A DNA stretch of 64,000 nucleotides from Mesostigma viride (Eukaryota; Streptophyta; Mesostigmatophyceae; Mesostigmatales; Mesostigmataceae): positions 3,582,736-3,646,735 of the forward strand of contig RPFO01000026.1 in the NCBI GenBank assembly GCA_009746045.1, written 5' to 3'. The notes under the pieces were generated by a model that worked only from the letters and a program-made list of their open reading frames with translations, ran no database searches and was not told the origin of the DNA. The translations under genes and the position numbers were made by a program. Within the stretch, counting starts at the first letter, position 1. Each line of letters starts with the position of its first letter. Below, one piece after another: positions 18,226 through 31,846 of the stretch.

Positions 18226-21200
18226 CTAAGTTGACATGAGTTTGCCACGCAGGGCAGTGAACCTGGCACGTGAAAGTGCCTTCGTCAGAAGATCAGCAAG
18301 CATGTCCTCCCCAGGACAATGCTTCATGGCGATGAGTCCCCCCTCCACCTTCTCCCGGATGAAATGGAAACGCACGTCAATGTGCTTCGTGCGCTTGGGA
18401 TGAACAGGGTCACGAGCGAGTGCCACGGCGCCTGTGTTGTCGCAGAAGACAGGCGTGGGCCCCTGAACTGGATGCCCCAGCTCCCCCAACATGTGCCTCA
18501 GTGGAAGCACTAGCTGGGTTACGCTGCTAGCAGCAATGTACTCCGCCTCGCAGGAAGACAGGGCGGTAACGTGCTGCTTGCGGCTGCACCACTCGACTGC
18601 GGCCCCCCTGAACATCACTACATTGCCAGAGACAGATCTGCGTGTCTCAGGGCAGTTCCCCCAATCGGCATCCGTCCACCCCTCCAGCCCCCCTTGGCCA
18701 CCATAGCGCAGTCCCAAGTCCTTGGTGTGGACAAGGTAGCGCACCAATCGCTTGGCCAGCTCCAAGTCGCCCTCCGTGGGTGCCTGCATGCATTGGGCCA
18801 GCTGGTTGACAGCAAAAGCAATGTCTGGGCGCGTCCATGTCGCGGCGTACATGAGAGCACCAACAATCTGCTGAAAGAGTTGATGGTTTGGGGCATCACA
18901 CATTCCCCCCTCGCGACGGGGACTACCAGGCACTATAGGGGTGTGCACAGGGTGAGGGGTAGAAAGCCCAAAACGGGCAGCAATAGCTTCAATGTAGGGC
19001 CGTTGGTGCATGGTAAGGGAACGAGACGCAGGGTCGATAGTAAGGGAAACACCGAGGAAAAGAGAGGGATTGTCCGACTCAGTGATTTGAAAAGTATTAG
19101 CCAAACGGCGAGACCAGGATGCCAGCCAGGAAGGGGAAGGATGAGCAGCAAGAATGTCATCGACGTGCACGAACACGAAACCACGAGACGAAGGGTAGTA
19201 ATACAGGCACGCATCAATTTGGCTTTGGATGGCGCCGTCAGAAAGAAGGTGTGCACGGAACGTTTTATGCCAATTGCGTGGCGCTTGCTTGATGCCATAC
19301 AAGCTGCGGTGCAGCTTCCACACAAGCACATCGCCATTGGCATCCCGCTCTTCAAAGCCAGTAGGGGGACGCACAAAGACATCCTCCTGTAGGGGAGCAT
19401 AGAGAAAAGCGGTTCGGACATCGAGCTGCTTGACAGTAAAGCCAGACGTGACAGCTAAAGCAAGAGCAAGTCGCACGGTGGACGCACGAACAGTGGGGGA
19501 AAAGACTTCATTAAAGTCGATACCTTCACGTTGGGCAAAACCTTTCACGACAAACCTGGCCTTGTGACGGCCGTCGGACTTGACAGCAAATACCCACCGG
19601 GAAGGGAGGACCTTGGCACCGGCGGGCAAAGTACGCGGGCTCACAAGCGAGTATACTGCATGATCACGAATGCTATTAATTTCGCTCAACATCGCAGCCC
19701 GCCACTCTGGACTGTTGTTAGCCTCAGTAAAGGAGACGGGAAGGGAAACGTCACTGCCAGTAAAATGCACTGTGTCAAAAAGATCACGAACTGACTGGTA
19801 ATGCGGAAAAAAACGAGCCCATTTAGGCGACACCGTGACAGGGGGAGCATAGGTAGTAATCTCCATCGCGAGGGGTTCACGGGTGCTACCGCAAAACATC
19901 AGCTCATCAGCAGTTGCCATGGCGACATTACCAGCTGGGTTACGTCGCAGCGCAGAGATTGTACTTTGCAGTCGAGCAGCACTTGAAGTGGCAGTGACCG
20001 GTGGACCAGCAGACAGCTCCCGTGCGTCACTTGGGGAGACGTCGTCAGTAGTTAGGACGGGCTGTGAAAAGTTTGGAGCACCGTCGAGCGCCTCCGGAAC
20101 TGGTCTAGGACTTGGGACGTTGACTGCATCAGGACTTGGTGCGTCCGCTCCCTCGTGGCGAAGCTCCTCAGGAATATCCCTTCTGGTGGCGTCCAGAAAC
20201 CTCGCCTGAGACCGGGTGACCGGTCCGCTAGGTTCGGCCAGAGAATTTGGCTGAACTTCTGCTACAGCCGGAAGATCAGTTGGTGAAGTTTCCTCCAGTG
20301 CGGCAGAACTTTCCAGAAGCGGCGCAGGAGTTGGCATGGCCCCATTGCGCCAGGCCTCATTGAAGGTGACATGCAGGCGGCGAATGACATCCTTGGATTC
20401 TGGACGGTAAATGAGGTACGCCGGCGATTCCAGATCATAGCCGACGAAGATTCCAGGCAGAGCCTTGGCCTCCAGCTTGCCACGTGGGCCCTCCACCCGA
20501 TAGAAGGCAGGGCAGCCGAAAATTCGAAGATTCGAGAGATCCGCATTGCGACCGGTGAGCAGGAAGTGTGGCGTGGCACCTCCAGGATTCGAGCTAGACG
20601 GCAGGCGGTTAAGTATATAAACCGCGCAATTGAAGGCTAGTGCCCAGAATCCTTTGGGCAAACCGGCATGCGTGAGCATTGCCAGTGTCATGCCCATGGC
20701 CAGACCCCACAGCCGCTCCGCCACTCCGTTCTGCTCAGGAGTGTAGGGGCTGGAGAACTCCTGGTGCACTCGGTGTTCAGCGCAGACGGCCCGCCACGCC
20801 TGCCCAGTGAAGACTGCGTCGTTGTCGGTCCGGAGAAGAATCGAACCGTTGTAGAAGGGGCGAATTTCGCGCGTGAGCAGCTGTTGCAAGGCGTCAACAG
20901 CCTCGTCCTTGTGTCGAAGCGGAAAGCACCATCGCCAGCGGGTAGCATCGTCGGTGAAGCCGAGCATGTAGCGGGTGCCTCCAATTGCTGGCTGCATCGG
21001 CCCGAGAATGTCGCTGTGAAGCTTGGCTCGGGGAACAGTCGATCGGAGCTGTCCAGGCGAAAATGAGCGCCTCTTGATGAAGCCAGCAGGGCAGGATGGG
21101 CAGCCAGGCGATGACAGGCGCCTCGAAAAAAGGTTAGACTCCGGAATGGCGGCCAGCCTCTTGATCCGATCTTCGCCAGCATGCCCAAGACGCCAGTGCC

Positions 21201-22569
21201 AGAGCAGGCTCGCCGGCCGCTCGATGGCCGTGGCAGCCATTGCCGCCTCGTCGCGCTCCGCAGGTAACACGTAGATGTTGTTCTGCAGCGCAATCTTGTG
21301 CGTCTCGTTGTCCAGCACCACTGTCTGCTCGGTGAGGTCGACTTTGTGGCCGTCCTTGGCGAGCTGCCCAGCTGATAGCAGTCGGGCGCTCAAGCCGGGC
21401 ACGAAGAGCGCACCATTCAGGTGCACATGCTGGTTGGGCAGTTTGAGCCGAATCGTGCCCACTCCCGTCGCGCGAAGACGTCCTCCTGATCCGACGATGT
21501 TCCTAGTGGTGGGGGTGAGGGACACAAAGTCAGTGCGGCATGGGGACATGTGGCTGCTTGCAGCGGAGTCCAGAACCCAGGCAGGGGGCTTGGGGCTATA
21601 CTGCGTGAGTGCAGCAGCCTCCTGCGACGGCGCCGACTCGGCGATGGTGGTGAAGACGAAGCCCTCCGGCAGCTCCGCGGCCTCCTGGGTGTTGTTGGCC
21701 ACGCTTCCGCCAGGTGAGGACTCCTTCTTGGTCGCTTGGTTGCCCCTCCTGCGCTGGTTGCCCCGCCGTCCTTGGTTCTTGCTTCGTGGCTTGAGCTGGG
21801 AGTTCTTTTGCCAGCACTGGGTCTCCGCATGCCCACTCCTGTTGCAGTAGGCGCAGTGCTTCCTCTCACCACCCTTGTTGGCAGTGTGGAAAGCTTGACC
21901 TTGGGCTGGCTCCTCCTTGGTAGCTTGAGAAGGCCGTCCTCCCAGCAGCATGTCCTCCGCCTCCAGCAGCGCAGCCTTGACCTCCTCCAAGCTGTCCTCC
22001 TCTTTGAAGTGCGCTGAAATCAGGGCAGGGCGATATCGGTCAGGCAGGCCGCTCTTGAGGATAGCCGCAAAATCTTGGTCGCTCATGACGCCTCCCACCG
22101 CACGGTAGTCCGCCAGCAGCAGCAATCCACGTAGGATATACTGCCCCATGGTCTCCCCAGGCTTCATTTGCAGCCGGTGAAGCTGAATCCTGAGGTCCAT
22201 GCGGTGACTCTTGGTGAGCTTTTGTTGCTCGTAGACCTCCCTCAGCGTCTTGTAGAGCTTGCTGCCAGATTGGTCTGGCACGAGCGATAGGATGCGCCTC
22301 GCTTCTCCCACAAGTGCAGCTGAGATGACAAGGCCAACAGCTTGGTCAGCCTTGCGGTCCTGCCTGGTGCCCAGCAGGACGTCCTTAACCTCATAGAAGG
22401 AACAGAAACCCTCAAGAGATGTCTTGGTCTCCTCCCAGCCACGTAGGCTTGTGCCATCGAATTTCAGCACCATCTTGGAGCACACATTCAGCATAGGAGT
22501 GTAGTCGACGTCGCTTGCCATGGAGCTTGTAGCTGGGCTGGGTTTCTTGGTGGTCTTCTTGGAGCTCAT
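18226..22569 (-). CDS. Copia Gag-Pol polyprotein (gag, protease, integrase, RT, RNase H)
   Basis: 1447 residues in one frame, starting 19 nt inside the 5' LTR. Order is canonical Ty1/copia: gag (KFDGTSLRGWEETKTSL...), CCHC knuckle CAYCNRSGHAETQC near residue 240, protease WVLDSAASSHMSP near 331, GAG-pre-integrase LLWHWRLGHAG near 455, integrase catalytic core with HSDILGPM near 516, LRTDNDAVF and NGVAERLW, and the GKLEAKALPGIFVGY block. RT has KARFVVKGFAQREGIDF, QLDVRTAFLYAP near 1048 and FVHVDDILAAH near 1132. RNase H has WTDADWGN near 1295, SSCEAEYIAAS and HIDVRFHFIREKV. All catalytic residues are present and no stop or shift is seen, so the polyprotein is predicted to be functional. It replicates via cytoplasmic particles and integrates cDNA in the nucleus. 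Confidence 0.96.
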   Translation of the reverse strand: MSSKKTTKKPSPATSSMASDVDYTPMLNVCSKMVLKFDGTSLRGWEETKTSLEGFCSFYEVKDVLLGTRQDRKADQAVGLVISAALVGEARRILSLVPDQSGSKLYKTLREVYEQQKLTKSHRMDLRIQLHRLQMKPGETMGQYILRGLLLLADYRAVGGVMSDQDFAAILKSGLPDRYRPALISAHFKEEDSLEEVKAALLEAEDMLLGGRPSQATKEEPAQGQAFHTANKGGERKHCAYCNRSGHAETQCWQKNSQLKPRSKNQGRRGNQRRRGNQATKKESSPGGSVANNTQEAAELPEGFVFTTIAESAPSQEAAALTQYSPKPPAWVLDSAASSHMSPCRTDFVSLTPTTRNIVGSGGRLRATGVGTIRLKLPNQHVHLNGALFVPGLSARLLSAGQLAKDGHKVDLTEQTVVLDNETHKIALQNNIYVLPAERDEAAMAATAIERPASLLWHWRLGHAGEDRIKRLAAIPESNLFSRRLSSPGCPSCPAGFIKRRSFSPGQLRSTVPRAKLHSDILGPMQPAIGGTRYMLGFTDDATRWRWCFPLRHKDEAVDALQQLLTREIRPFYNGSILLRTDNDAVFTGQAWRAVCAEHRVHQEFSSPYTPEQNGVAERLWGLAMGMTLAMLTHAGLPKGFWALAFNCAVYILNRLPSSSNPGGATPHFLLTGRNADLSNLRIFGCPAFYRVEGPRGKLEAKALPGIFVGYDLESPAYLIYRPESKDVIRRLHVTFNEAWRNGAMPTPAPLLESSAALEETSPTDLPAVAEVQPNSLAEPSGPVTRSQARFLDATRRDIPEELRHEGADAPSPDAVNVPSPRPVPEALDGAPNFSQPVLTTDDVSPSDARELSAGPPVTATSSAARLQSTISALRRNPAGNVAMATADELMFCGSTREPLAMEITTYAPPVTVSPKWARFFPHYQSVRDLFDTVHFTGSDVSLPVSFTEANNSPEWRAAMLSEINSIRDHAVYSLVSPRTLPAGAKVLPSRWVFAVKSDGRHKARFVVKGFAQREGIDFNEVFSPTVRASTVRLALALAVTSGFTVKQLDVRTAFLYAPLQEDVFVRPPTGFEERDANGDVLVWKLHRSLYGIKQAPRNWHKTFRAHLLSDGAIQSQIDACLYYYPSSRGFVFVHVDDILAAHPSPSWLASWSRRLANTFQITESDNPSLFLGVSLTIDPASRSLTMHQRPYIEAIAARFGLSTPHPVHTPIVPGSPRREGGMCDAPNHQLFQQIVGALMYAATWTRPDIAFAVNQLAQCMQAPTEGDLELAKRLVRYLVHTKDLGLRYGGQGGLEGWTDADWGNCPETRRSVSGNVVMFRGAAVEWCSRKQHVTALSSCEAEYIAASSVTQLVLPLRHMLGELGHPVQGPTPVFCDNTGAVALARDPVHPKRTKHIDVRFHFIREKVEGGLIAMKHCPGEDMLADLLTKALSRARFTALRGKLMST

Positions 22570-22577
22570 GAAGATTC

Positions 22578-22588
22578 CTCCGATACCA
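22578..22588 (-). promoter_or_regulatory. Primer binding site of element B (initiator tRNA-Met type)
   Basis: Immediately inside the 5' LTR the minus strand reads TGGTATCGGAG, close to the plant-type initiator tRNA-Met primer site TGGTATCAGAG. Confidence 0.8.
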
Positions 22589-23366
22589 TGTTGGAAAGGT
22601 AGAGGAAACTAATGGGTTTTACACAATGCCTTGTGCTTGGCCTTGTTACCCTTGCACCTTGCAGGTGATGAAAGACTGAGCTTGAAGACAATGGAAGAGA
22701 GACCAGAAAAAGAGTTTTATTTCTTAGGCTGAGAGGTTAGGAAAAGAGGTACCTGGCCTTAGGAGCCAGTTTCTTTTTATACCTTTCTAGCTAGGAAGGA
22801 TGACATCAGATGCTGATGTCATCATAGAAGCTTGTAGAAACATCTAAGCATATTCCCAGCATATTCTCAGTATATTCCAGGAATATTCCTGGCATATTCC
22901 TAGAACATTCCAAGGTCATTCTAGAAAGGTTCTAATGAGCTGGCATGACAGTTGATTGCCAAATGTCCTCTGAACAATGTGCCACATCTAATGCTTAATA
23001 AAGTGACACATGGTTTCTACTTGGAATGACAAGTGTAATCCAATGAGTCTATCCACTTGTCAGTCAATGGAATGCAACACTTGTCACTATGAGCTTCCAA
23101 CACATGTCAGCTCATGGAATGGACACTTGTCTACCAAAGAAGTACACCACTTGTCAAGCATGGAAGTGATGCTACTAGACCAACTCAGGTACAAGAGATC
23201 TATGGCCAAATATAGGACTATGGCACATGAACATTGATCAGCTCATTGAGAGCAATTCATCTAACTTATCAGATCTATCAAATTCTCAGCCCTTGTGAAG
23301 TAAAACAAAGAAGAAGAAAGTCAGGCTGGAATATAGTGTGGGCAGGTGGGTATATGATCCCCAACA
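22589..23366 (-). repeat. 5' LTR of copia element B
   Basis: 778 bp, TG...CA termini. One base longer than its partner. It should contain the promoter for the element RNA. Confidence 0.93.
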
Positions 23367-23371
23367 ATGTC

Positions 23372-26163
23372 GATGCCTGTATTGACTATCCTCACTTTGG
23401 ATGTGTTAAGATTCACGTATGTCCGTGGCTAAACTTGTGGTGATCGTGGAGACCGTGGCTCACTGCCCTGTGTCTTGGCCCCTCGCTTCTGTCCTTTGGG
23501 CATGCATCCTTCTTCTGCGTGCCGCGCGGCCAATGGACGGGATCTGAGTTGGGCTTGCCCGATGGACCAGCTTAGTCGTGCAAGCTGGTCCCTGCCCCAT
23601 CGGGACCATAGGTCACTCATGGGTTGCACCATGCGTATACGGAGTCTAGCATGTTCTGGGCGTGGTTGTCGTTGGGCTAGCGGGGTAGCCGACCTCTCCC
23701 CAGAGAGGGGGGAGGAGTGTTGCGTCCAAGCCTATTTAATTAGGTTCCTTTAGTGGACAGTCGGCGCAACAATTTGAAATAGGCGAAGTCTTAGTGTTCG
23801 ACTATTTAGGACTATTTGTAGAGCCGGTTCATACGGCGTTGTACTTGCTATTCAGTGGTTTTGTAGTACTTTCGGTACTTTGGTTTATCTGTAGGTGCGC
23901 AGCATGTCAATGTGCGTGGACCTAGTATAAGTCGTTTTGGGTCGTACGGTCAATTCGTGTGAACCGTAGCGCCCTAGAGATCTCGGTTGACCATGCGTCC
24001 AAGCAGTGCTGCTTGGCACTGCTTGGCAACGCCGTGAGACGCCAAGGTTAATAGTGTGTGGGAACGTTCACCATTGTTACCCCCGGAATGATTGAAATGA
24101 ATTGAGTTAATCTCTTTCTCTTTCCGGCTGGGTCACGCCCGCGGGTTTAGGAAATGCATGGTCCTGAATTCCTGTCGTAAATGCTACATGTACCTCGGGA
24201 GGCATTAGCCACGCTTCCCTATAGAGGTTGTCTCACCGCAGGCTATAACCGGCCAGGGTCAACTGCGCCAGGTTAATTATGTTAGATTAGTTATCGTCCA
24301 TACTAGTCATGGTGTGGATTGCGTAGATTAATATAGCGACCACTGTTCATAATGGTCTATTATGAATCAGGTGTAGATCTTTCGCAGCCGGCAGTCAGCC
24401 GGGATGTAAAAGTGCCCACCCCATCTTTAGTCATGAGGTGCATAGGACGCCGTTATAGAGAGACCCTGCAGGCCACCAGTGGGTCAGCAGTGGGCTGAGA
24501 GACAGGCCTCCCCCACCCTTCTCTGGTTGGCTGGGCCTCTGTCTGTATGCGTATCCCATGGCGTTTGTTCCTGCTAGGTTATGCTGTCAATCTTGGGAAG
24601 CTGATACCAGGATTATTACAGCTGATTCTAAGCAGAAGGGTGGAATTACTAGGCATGCTGGTAGTCTCCAGTTTACCAGTTATGCTGAGGGGGATTTGTG
24701 TGGGGAGCAGGGCGTGCAGGGGATTGGGCTGCCTCTAAACCTTGCATGGGGGTAGCGTGTGCTACGCTTTACAAGTTGGGGCATACCGTTCATAATGCTG
24801 GTGAGGCATTACTGATCTTCTGCTATCCCTCTCAAGGCTGTGGATGGTTTCCCAGGCATCTTATGGAGAAATAGTTTGCCTTGTGATCATAAAAAGCCAC
24901 TGGCTATGGGTTTGAGTGTACTAGCTACTAAGGAGATGTGGCTTTACCTCACTCTCACTCCTTTGGTGCGACTGGAGGGGGAAAATTTTGTTCTGGTGGG
25001 GAGGAGATCTATGAGGATCATAGCGTGAAGACACCCTGGGATTTCAGTTCATCTTTTCTGGGTCTCCTCATAGATCCCTGACTAGGTGGTATCCTGGTTT
25101 CGCTGGCCATCGGTGGGCTATTTTGGCTGTGCTTTGTTACATCTCCCCAACCTGCTGACGGGTACCCACTGGTGACAACCCTGTCCACGGCCTCTCTTCA
25201 TCATGGGCGTACTTCTGAGATAACCTTGCTCTTCATGAGGCGACCCGGTTGTCCATTTACCCAGAGGCCTCAATTGAGGCCTTTTGGCTCAATTGAGGCC
25301 TTTTTCACCAAGGTCACATGGGGACGGTAATTTTGGCGGGAAGGACCGGTCCTATGGGTCGTCCGGCCCCAGTGGCGCGAATCTGGTATATGTGCTGAGC
25401 GTCCTGACCCGTTGGGGTCGATCGACAGGGGTCGACCGTTACTGAAAGATATGTGAGGTGGAAAAGTACCTATTTTGGCCACTTTCGTGCAACCGGACGA
25501 CGAATTTTCACGAATGCACGACCATGGCGGCCTCGAGTAAAATAGACCGTATGGCCACGTTCGTGCATCATTTCGACCAGTAAGGAGCGCGTTGGGTAGA
25601 TAAATTATCCGTGAAGCTAGCCCGCTCGCTAAATGGGTCAAAAGTCAATTTCTAAATTCGTGGGGTCGTTATTTGTGTGCTGAATGCCAGGTTAGTGAAA
25701 TTCAGCTGGGGCGTAATTGGCGTTGATAGTGCGCCTGCCAGCAGGCCGGTGCTTTGATATGCTGGGAAGAGACTAGCGGAATGGCGGGGGGGGATGTTGG
25801 GGCAGCCGTGACTAAAGGGGCACTGGCTATTTTTGAGCCTTTTGGCGTGGATCCGTAGGTAGAGGAAGGGGTGTTTTTAGCTAGGAAAAACTGGGATGCG
25901 GACAATAAACGCGCGCGCGCCCCCAGCTATGGGAGCGCCGTTGTGCGAACAGCGCTGGTGAGGCCGCTGCAGCCGCTTTCATACGTCAATGGACGACGCA
26001 TGAAGCGTCTGTCCGGCCAGATTTGCGGGCTGCATCGCTTCCGGACTTTTGAAATATTAAAGGTGGAGGAGGAAAGATCTTTTTTGACCCCTTGTTACCC
26101 AATGTGATGACAGCCACAAAATATTGCTTGGTTGATTAAATATATTACTTTGGGGTTGGTCTC
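23372..26163. other. Non-coding stretch between copia element B and CACTA-like element 1
   Basis: Continuation of the sequence split by element B. A polypurine tract followed by TGTTGCGTCC near 23701-23727 resembles the junction of an LTR element's internal region and 3' LTR, but no partner repeat is in the window. Short ORFs near 24547-25028 have no recognised motif. The palindrome AGGCCTCAATTGAGGCCT (25265-25282) is followed by a second, partial copy and a T run. Confidence 0.4.
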
Positions 26164-26182
26164 CACACTAGGAACTCGCTAC

Positions 26183-26530
26183 TGAGAAAACTGAGATTTC
26201 CTGAGATTTCCTGAGATTTCCTGAGAAAAAAACTGAGATTTCCTGAGATTTCCTGAGATGTTCCTGAGATTTCCTGAGATTTCCTGAGATTTTCCTGAGA
26301 TTTCCTGAGATTTCCTGAGAAAGTGACCTGAGATTTCCTGAGATTGGCCTGAGAAAATTGGCTTTTTCTCAGGAAATCTCAGGAAATCTCAGGGCTAAGT
26401 GGAAACTGAGATTTTACGTGGACACTGAGATTTTTTTTTCTCAGGCTGAAAATCTCAGGGCATTTTCTCAGGCGCTTAAAATCTCAGGGCATTTTCTCAG
26501 GCGCTTAAAATCTCAGGGCATTTTCTCAGG
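26183..26530. repeat. Left subterminal repeat array of CACTA-like element 1
   Basis: About a dozen copies of CTGAGATTTC read forward, then the inverse form GGAAATCTCAGG and CTCAGGCGCTTAAAATCTC units. Forward and inverted copies can pair into long hairpins. Confidence 0.85.
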
Positions 26531-27044
26531 CATGCCATTGCCAGAATTAAATGTGTATTCTAAGAAGCATAACACCATCATGCAATAAATCCAACAATTC
26601 ATTAATGAATTAAATACGTTATTAGCACATCTTGTGGTATTAGGCGTGGCATTCATGGCATCACGCTGTTTGATAGTAATGAACTTATGTTTCATTGTGG
26701 CATTCTGTGACTCATCGTTTCAATACCATCAAAATATAAAACATCGACTCAAAACTGCTCTCATCCTATTTCTGGATTGCTAGCTGATGGCTCATGGCCA
26801 TATAACAGCTGGCATGCCAGAGCCCAGCAACGGTGGTTTCACTCAATATTGATGTGTACGTCTTCTCGTCGAGCTTGTATGCTCCACGATCTGCATCAAG
26901 TCATCCCCCAAAGAAAGAAAGCATACAGAAAGCAAGGAGTTAAATTTACAAACATGATAATAATGCCATATGCAACATGATATTCCAAGAATGATATAGA
27001 AGGCGGGCATGCTGCCATGCATTGCGTGACTGCGTGCAGGCGTG
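26531..27044. other. CACTA-like element 1 interior, AT-rich part
   Basis: AT-rich sequence without a supported gene or repeat. Confidence 0.35.
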
Positions 27045-27310
27045 CAGCTAGGTGTGCGTGCGTGGGCGAGTGTGTGCAGTTGTGCATGAGTGCGTTTGTG
27101 CAGGCGTGCCTTGGCGGGTGGGTTGATGGCTGTGTGCAGGCGTGCGTGCGTGAGTGGGTGCGTGAGAGTGTGCAGCTATGTGTGCGTGTGCGTGCACTTG
27201 TGCATGTGTGCGTTTGTGCAGGCGTGCCTTGGTGGGTGGGTTGATGGCTGCGTGCATGCGTGCGTGCAAGGGTAGGTGCGTGGGAGTGTGCAGCTAGGTG
27301 TGCGTGCGTG
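27045..27310. repeat. GTGC-rich minisatellite
   Basis: A unit of about 118 bp (starting near 27093 and repeated near 27211, with a partial copy before) containing TGCGTTTGTGCAGGCGTGCC and a GTGGGTTGATGGCTG block. Long overlapping ORFs here are composition artefacts. Confidence 0.65.
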
Positions 27311-28260
27311 CAGTCGGTGGGCGTGGTGAAGTCTCCGGGGTGTCGCTGTGGACATGGGTGGGGCACTGGACTCGTGGGTGATACCGTTGTGGGAGGTGAA
27401 TTGGGTGGGTACTCGTGGTCCTGGGTATTGTAGAGAGTGTGTGTGTGTGTGTGTTGGACTATTGGGGGGACCCCCCCCTTTGGCGGGGGTCATGGGGGAC
27501 ATTGTTATGGGTTGATTATGTAGTAGTTGTGAGTCGCAGTTGTAGGTAGCTCGTGCGTAGGTCACAGGTTCGTGTGAGGGTTGGGGATGCTTGGGTTGCG
27601 TGGGTGGCTTGGGTATGGTACGTAGGCGGGCTTGCCGGTGGTCGGTGCAGCAGTGTCAGTTATGGTTGAGTGGACAGCTGATTGGTTGCCCCGGAGGCCG
27701 GGGTGGATGGTTATGCTTCACGTGGATGGTGGGGTGGAGTCATCGTATGTTGGGGCAGCGGGGGGCGGGGTGGGCGGGGTGCAGTGGTGTAGGGGAACCT
27801 CGTTGTGGGGCGGTAGGTTTGTTTAGTAGGTGGTTTGTTATGTTGGTGTGGAAGGTGGTGTATGTAATACGGAAGGGTGGTAGTCAGATAGGTTGGTTTG
27901 GGGGGACTCAAGGTGGATGGTCGGGTGGGTCATCGGATGGTTTGGGGGAGGAGGGCGGTGTTACGGTGTTGTGGGGGACCTCAGCGTGGGGGCGAGAGTA
28001 GTCCGTAGTCAGGTGGGGATGGATAACGGCATGTGGATGTCTGTGACGTATATTTGTGGGTGGGGCGGGTATGGAACAGGCAGGGGAGTGGGGCGAGTGG
28101 GAGTTAGCGGGGTGGAGGGTGCTGGCATTGTGGCGGGATGGTTGGAGGCACACGGACACACGTAATGGCAAGAGTAACTGCATGCATAGCAACATTGGAC
28201 CAGCTGTTCCTAGAACATCTGCAACCCTCAGCATGCAACAACCAACAGCAACTGACAACT
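27311..28260. other. Strand-asymmetric G/T-rich segment
   Basis: The plus strand is strongly G- and T-rich with few C over about 27490-28150, and a (GT)n run lies near 27436-27455. No supported gene; ORFs in several frames reflect the skew. Confidence 0.45.
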
Positions 28261-30954
<2,694 letters not shown>

Positions 30955-31371
30955 ATGCCTGCACCAAGGAAGAGGAGGGGTAAGCAGCCTGCAGCAGAAA
31001 CTGATTCCTCCATCTGCAGCGGCAGTGATAATGGTAGCCAAGAGGATGTGGCTCCACCTAGCAGCGACAGTGATGACCCATGCAGCTACAATGCGTCTGA
31101 ACCTGCACGGGGAAGCGTGGACGGAGGGGGAGAGGAAGGAGGCAGCCTGCAGCAGAAAATGCTGCTGATTCTGCCCGTGGTGGCGATGGCCGCGAGTATG
31201 CGGCTGAACCTACGCGGGGGAATCGTGGGCAGAGGGGGAGAGGGGGTAGGCAGCACAAGAATGTGGCTGAACCTAGCCGGGGCGACCTTGCACCAACGAG
31301 GAGAAGTGCAAGGGCGTATGGAAAAGTGAGCTACGCTGAAGCAGATTGTAGCAATTCGTCTAGTGACTGAA
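30955..31371 (+). pseudogene. Small low-complexity protein gene inside CACTA-like element 1, one frameshift
   Basis: Starts MPAPRKRRGKQPAAETDSS with a basic patch that could be a nuclear localisation signal, then an acidic Ser/Asp stretch. Near 31140 the sensible frame moves and continues QPAAENAADSARGGDGREYA..., with the repeats AAEPTRGN and NVAEPSRGD, a Gly/Arg tract and the end ADCSNSSSD before a stop at about 31371. QPAAE occurs in both frames, arguing that they were once one protein of about 135-140 residues. No family recognised. It lies just inside the right subterminal array, so it may be an element-encoded accessory protein or a captured gene fragment. Confidence 0.4.
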
Positions 31372-31490
31372 ATTGATGTTCTTAGCAAACTTGAAGAGCT
31401 GTACTCCAACTGCACAAGAAATTATTATAATTTGTAATCAAAGCGATTTCTGGTTGCGTGGTATGAATGCGATTTCTCTGTGTGCATGAG

Positions 31491-31835
31491 GTTTCTCAGT
31501 TTTTCTCAGGCCTTAAGTTTCCCAGATTTTCTCAGTCTCAGATTTTCTCAGGCAGCAACCTGAGAAAAAACCGGGCGCCTGAGAAATTTCGTTCCTGAGA
31601 AAAAAAAATCTCAGGCCAGGCGACTTTCTCAGGCTGATCTCAGTTTTTTCTCAGTTTTCTCAGTTTTCTCAGGTGATTTTCTCAGTTTTCCTGAGAAAAC
31701 TGAGATTTTTCTCAGTTGATCTCAGGAAATCTCAGGAAATCTCAGGACATCTCAGGAAATCTCAGGAAATCTCAGGCAGCCTTCCTGAGAAAACTGAGAA
31801 AACTGAGAAAAACTGAGAAAAATCTCAGATCTGAG
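31491..31835. repeat. Right subterminal repeat array of CACTA-like element 1
   Basis: TTTCTCAG, CTCAGGAAATCTC and CTGAGAAAACTGAG units in both orientations, the mirror of the left array. Confidence 0.85.
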
Positions 31836-31846
31836 TTCCTAGTGCA

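Larger units (their letters stand above)
17421..23366 (-). mobile_element. Element B: complete Ty1/copia retrotransposon
   Basis: 5,946 bp, minus strand, flanked by the exact 5-bp duplication ATGTC (17416-17420 and 23367-23371). LTRs begin TGTTGGAAAGG and end CCCCAACA (plus-strand reading), and differ by one inserted G near 18105 versus 23271. It has a tRNA-iMet-type primer site, a polypurine tract and one uninterrupted polyprotein. All parts needed for autonomous transposition appear present, so this is a recent insertion and a potentially active family. Confidence 0.95.

Noticed and set aside
18571-19392. 273-codon plus-strand ORF
   Set aside because: Antisense shadow of the copia polyprotein, which has unmistakable RT and RNase H motifs on the other strand.
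26183-26530. CRISPR-like or satellite array
   Set aside because: Units vary in spacing and orientation, there are no unique spacers, and they lie inside inverted CACTAGG ends, so they are subterminal repeats of a DNA transposon.
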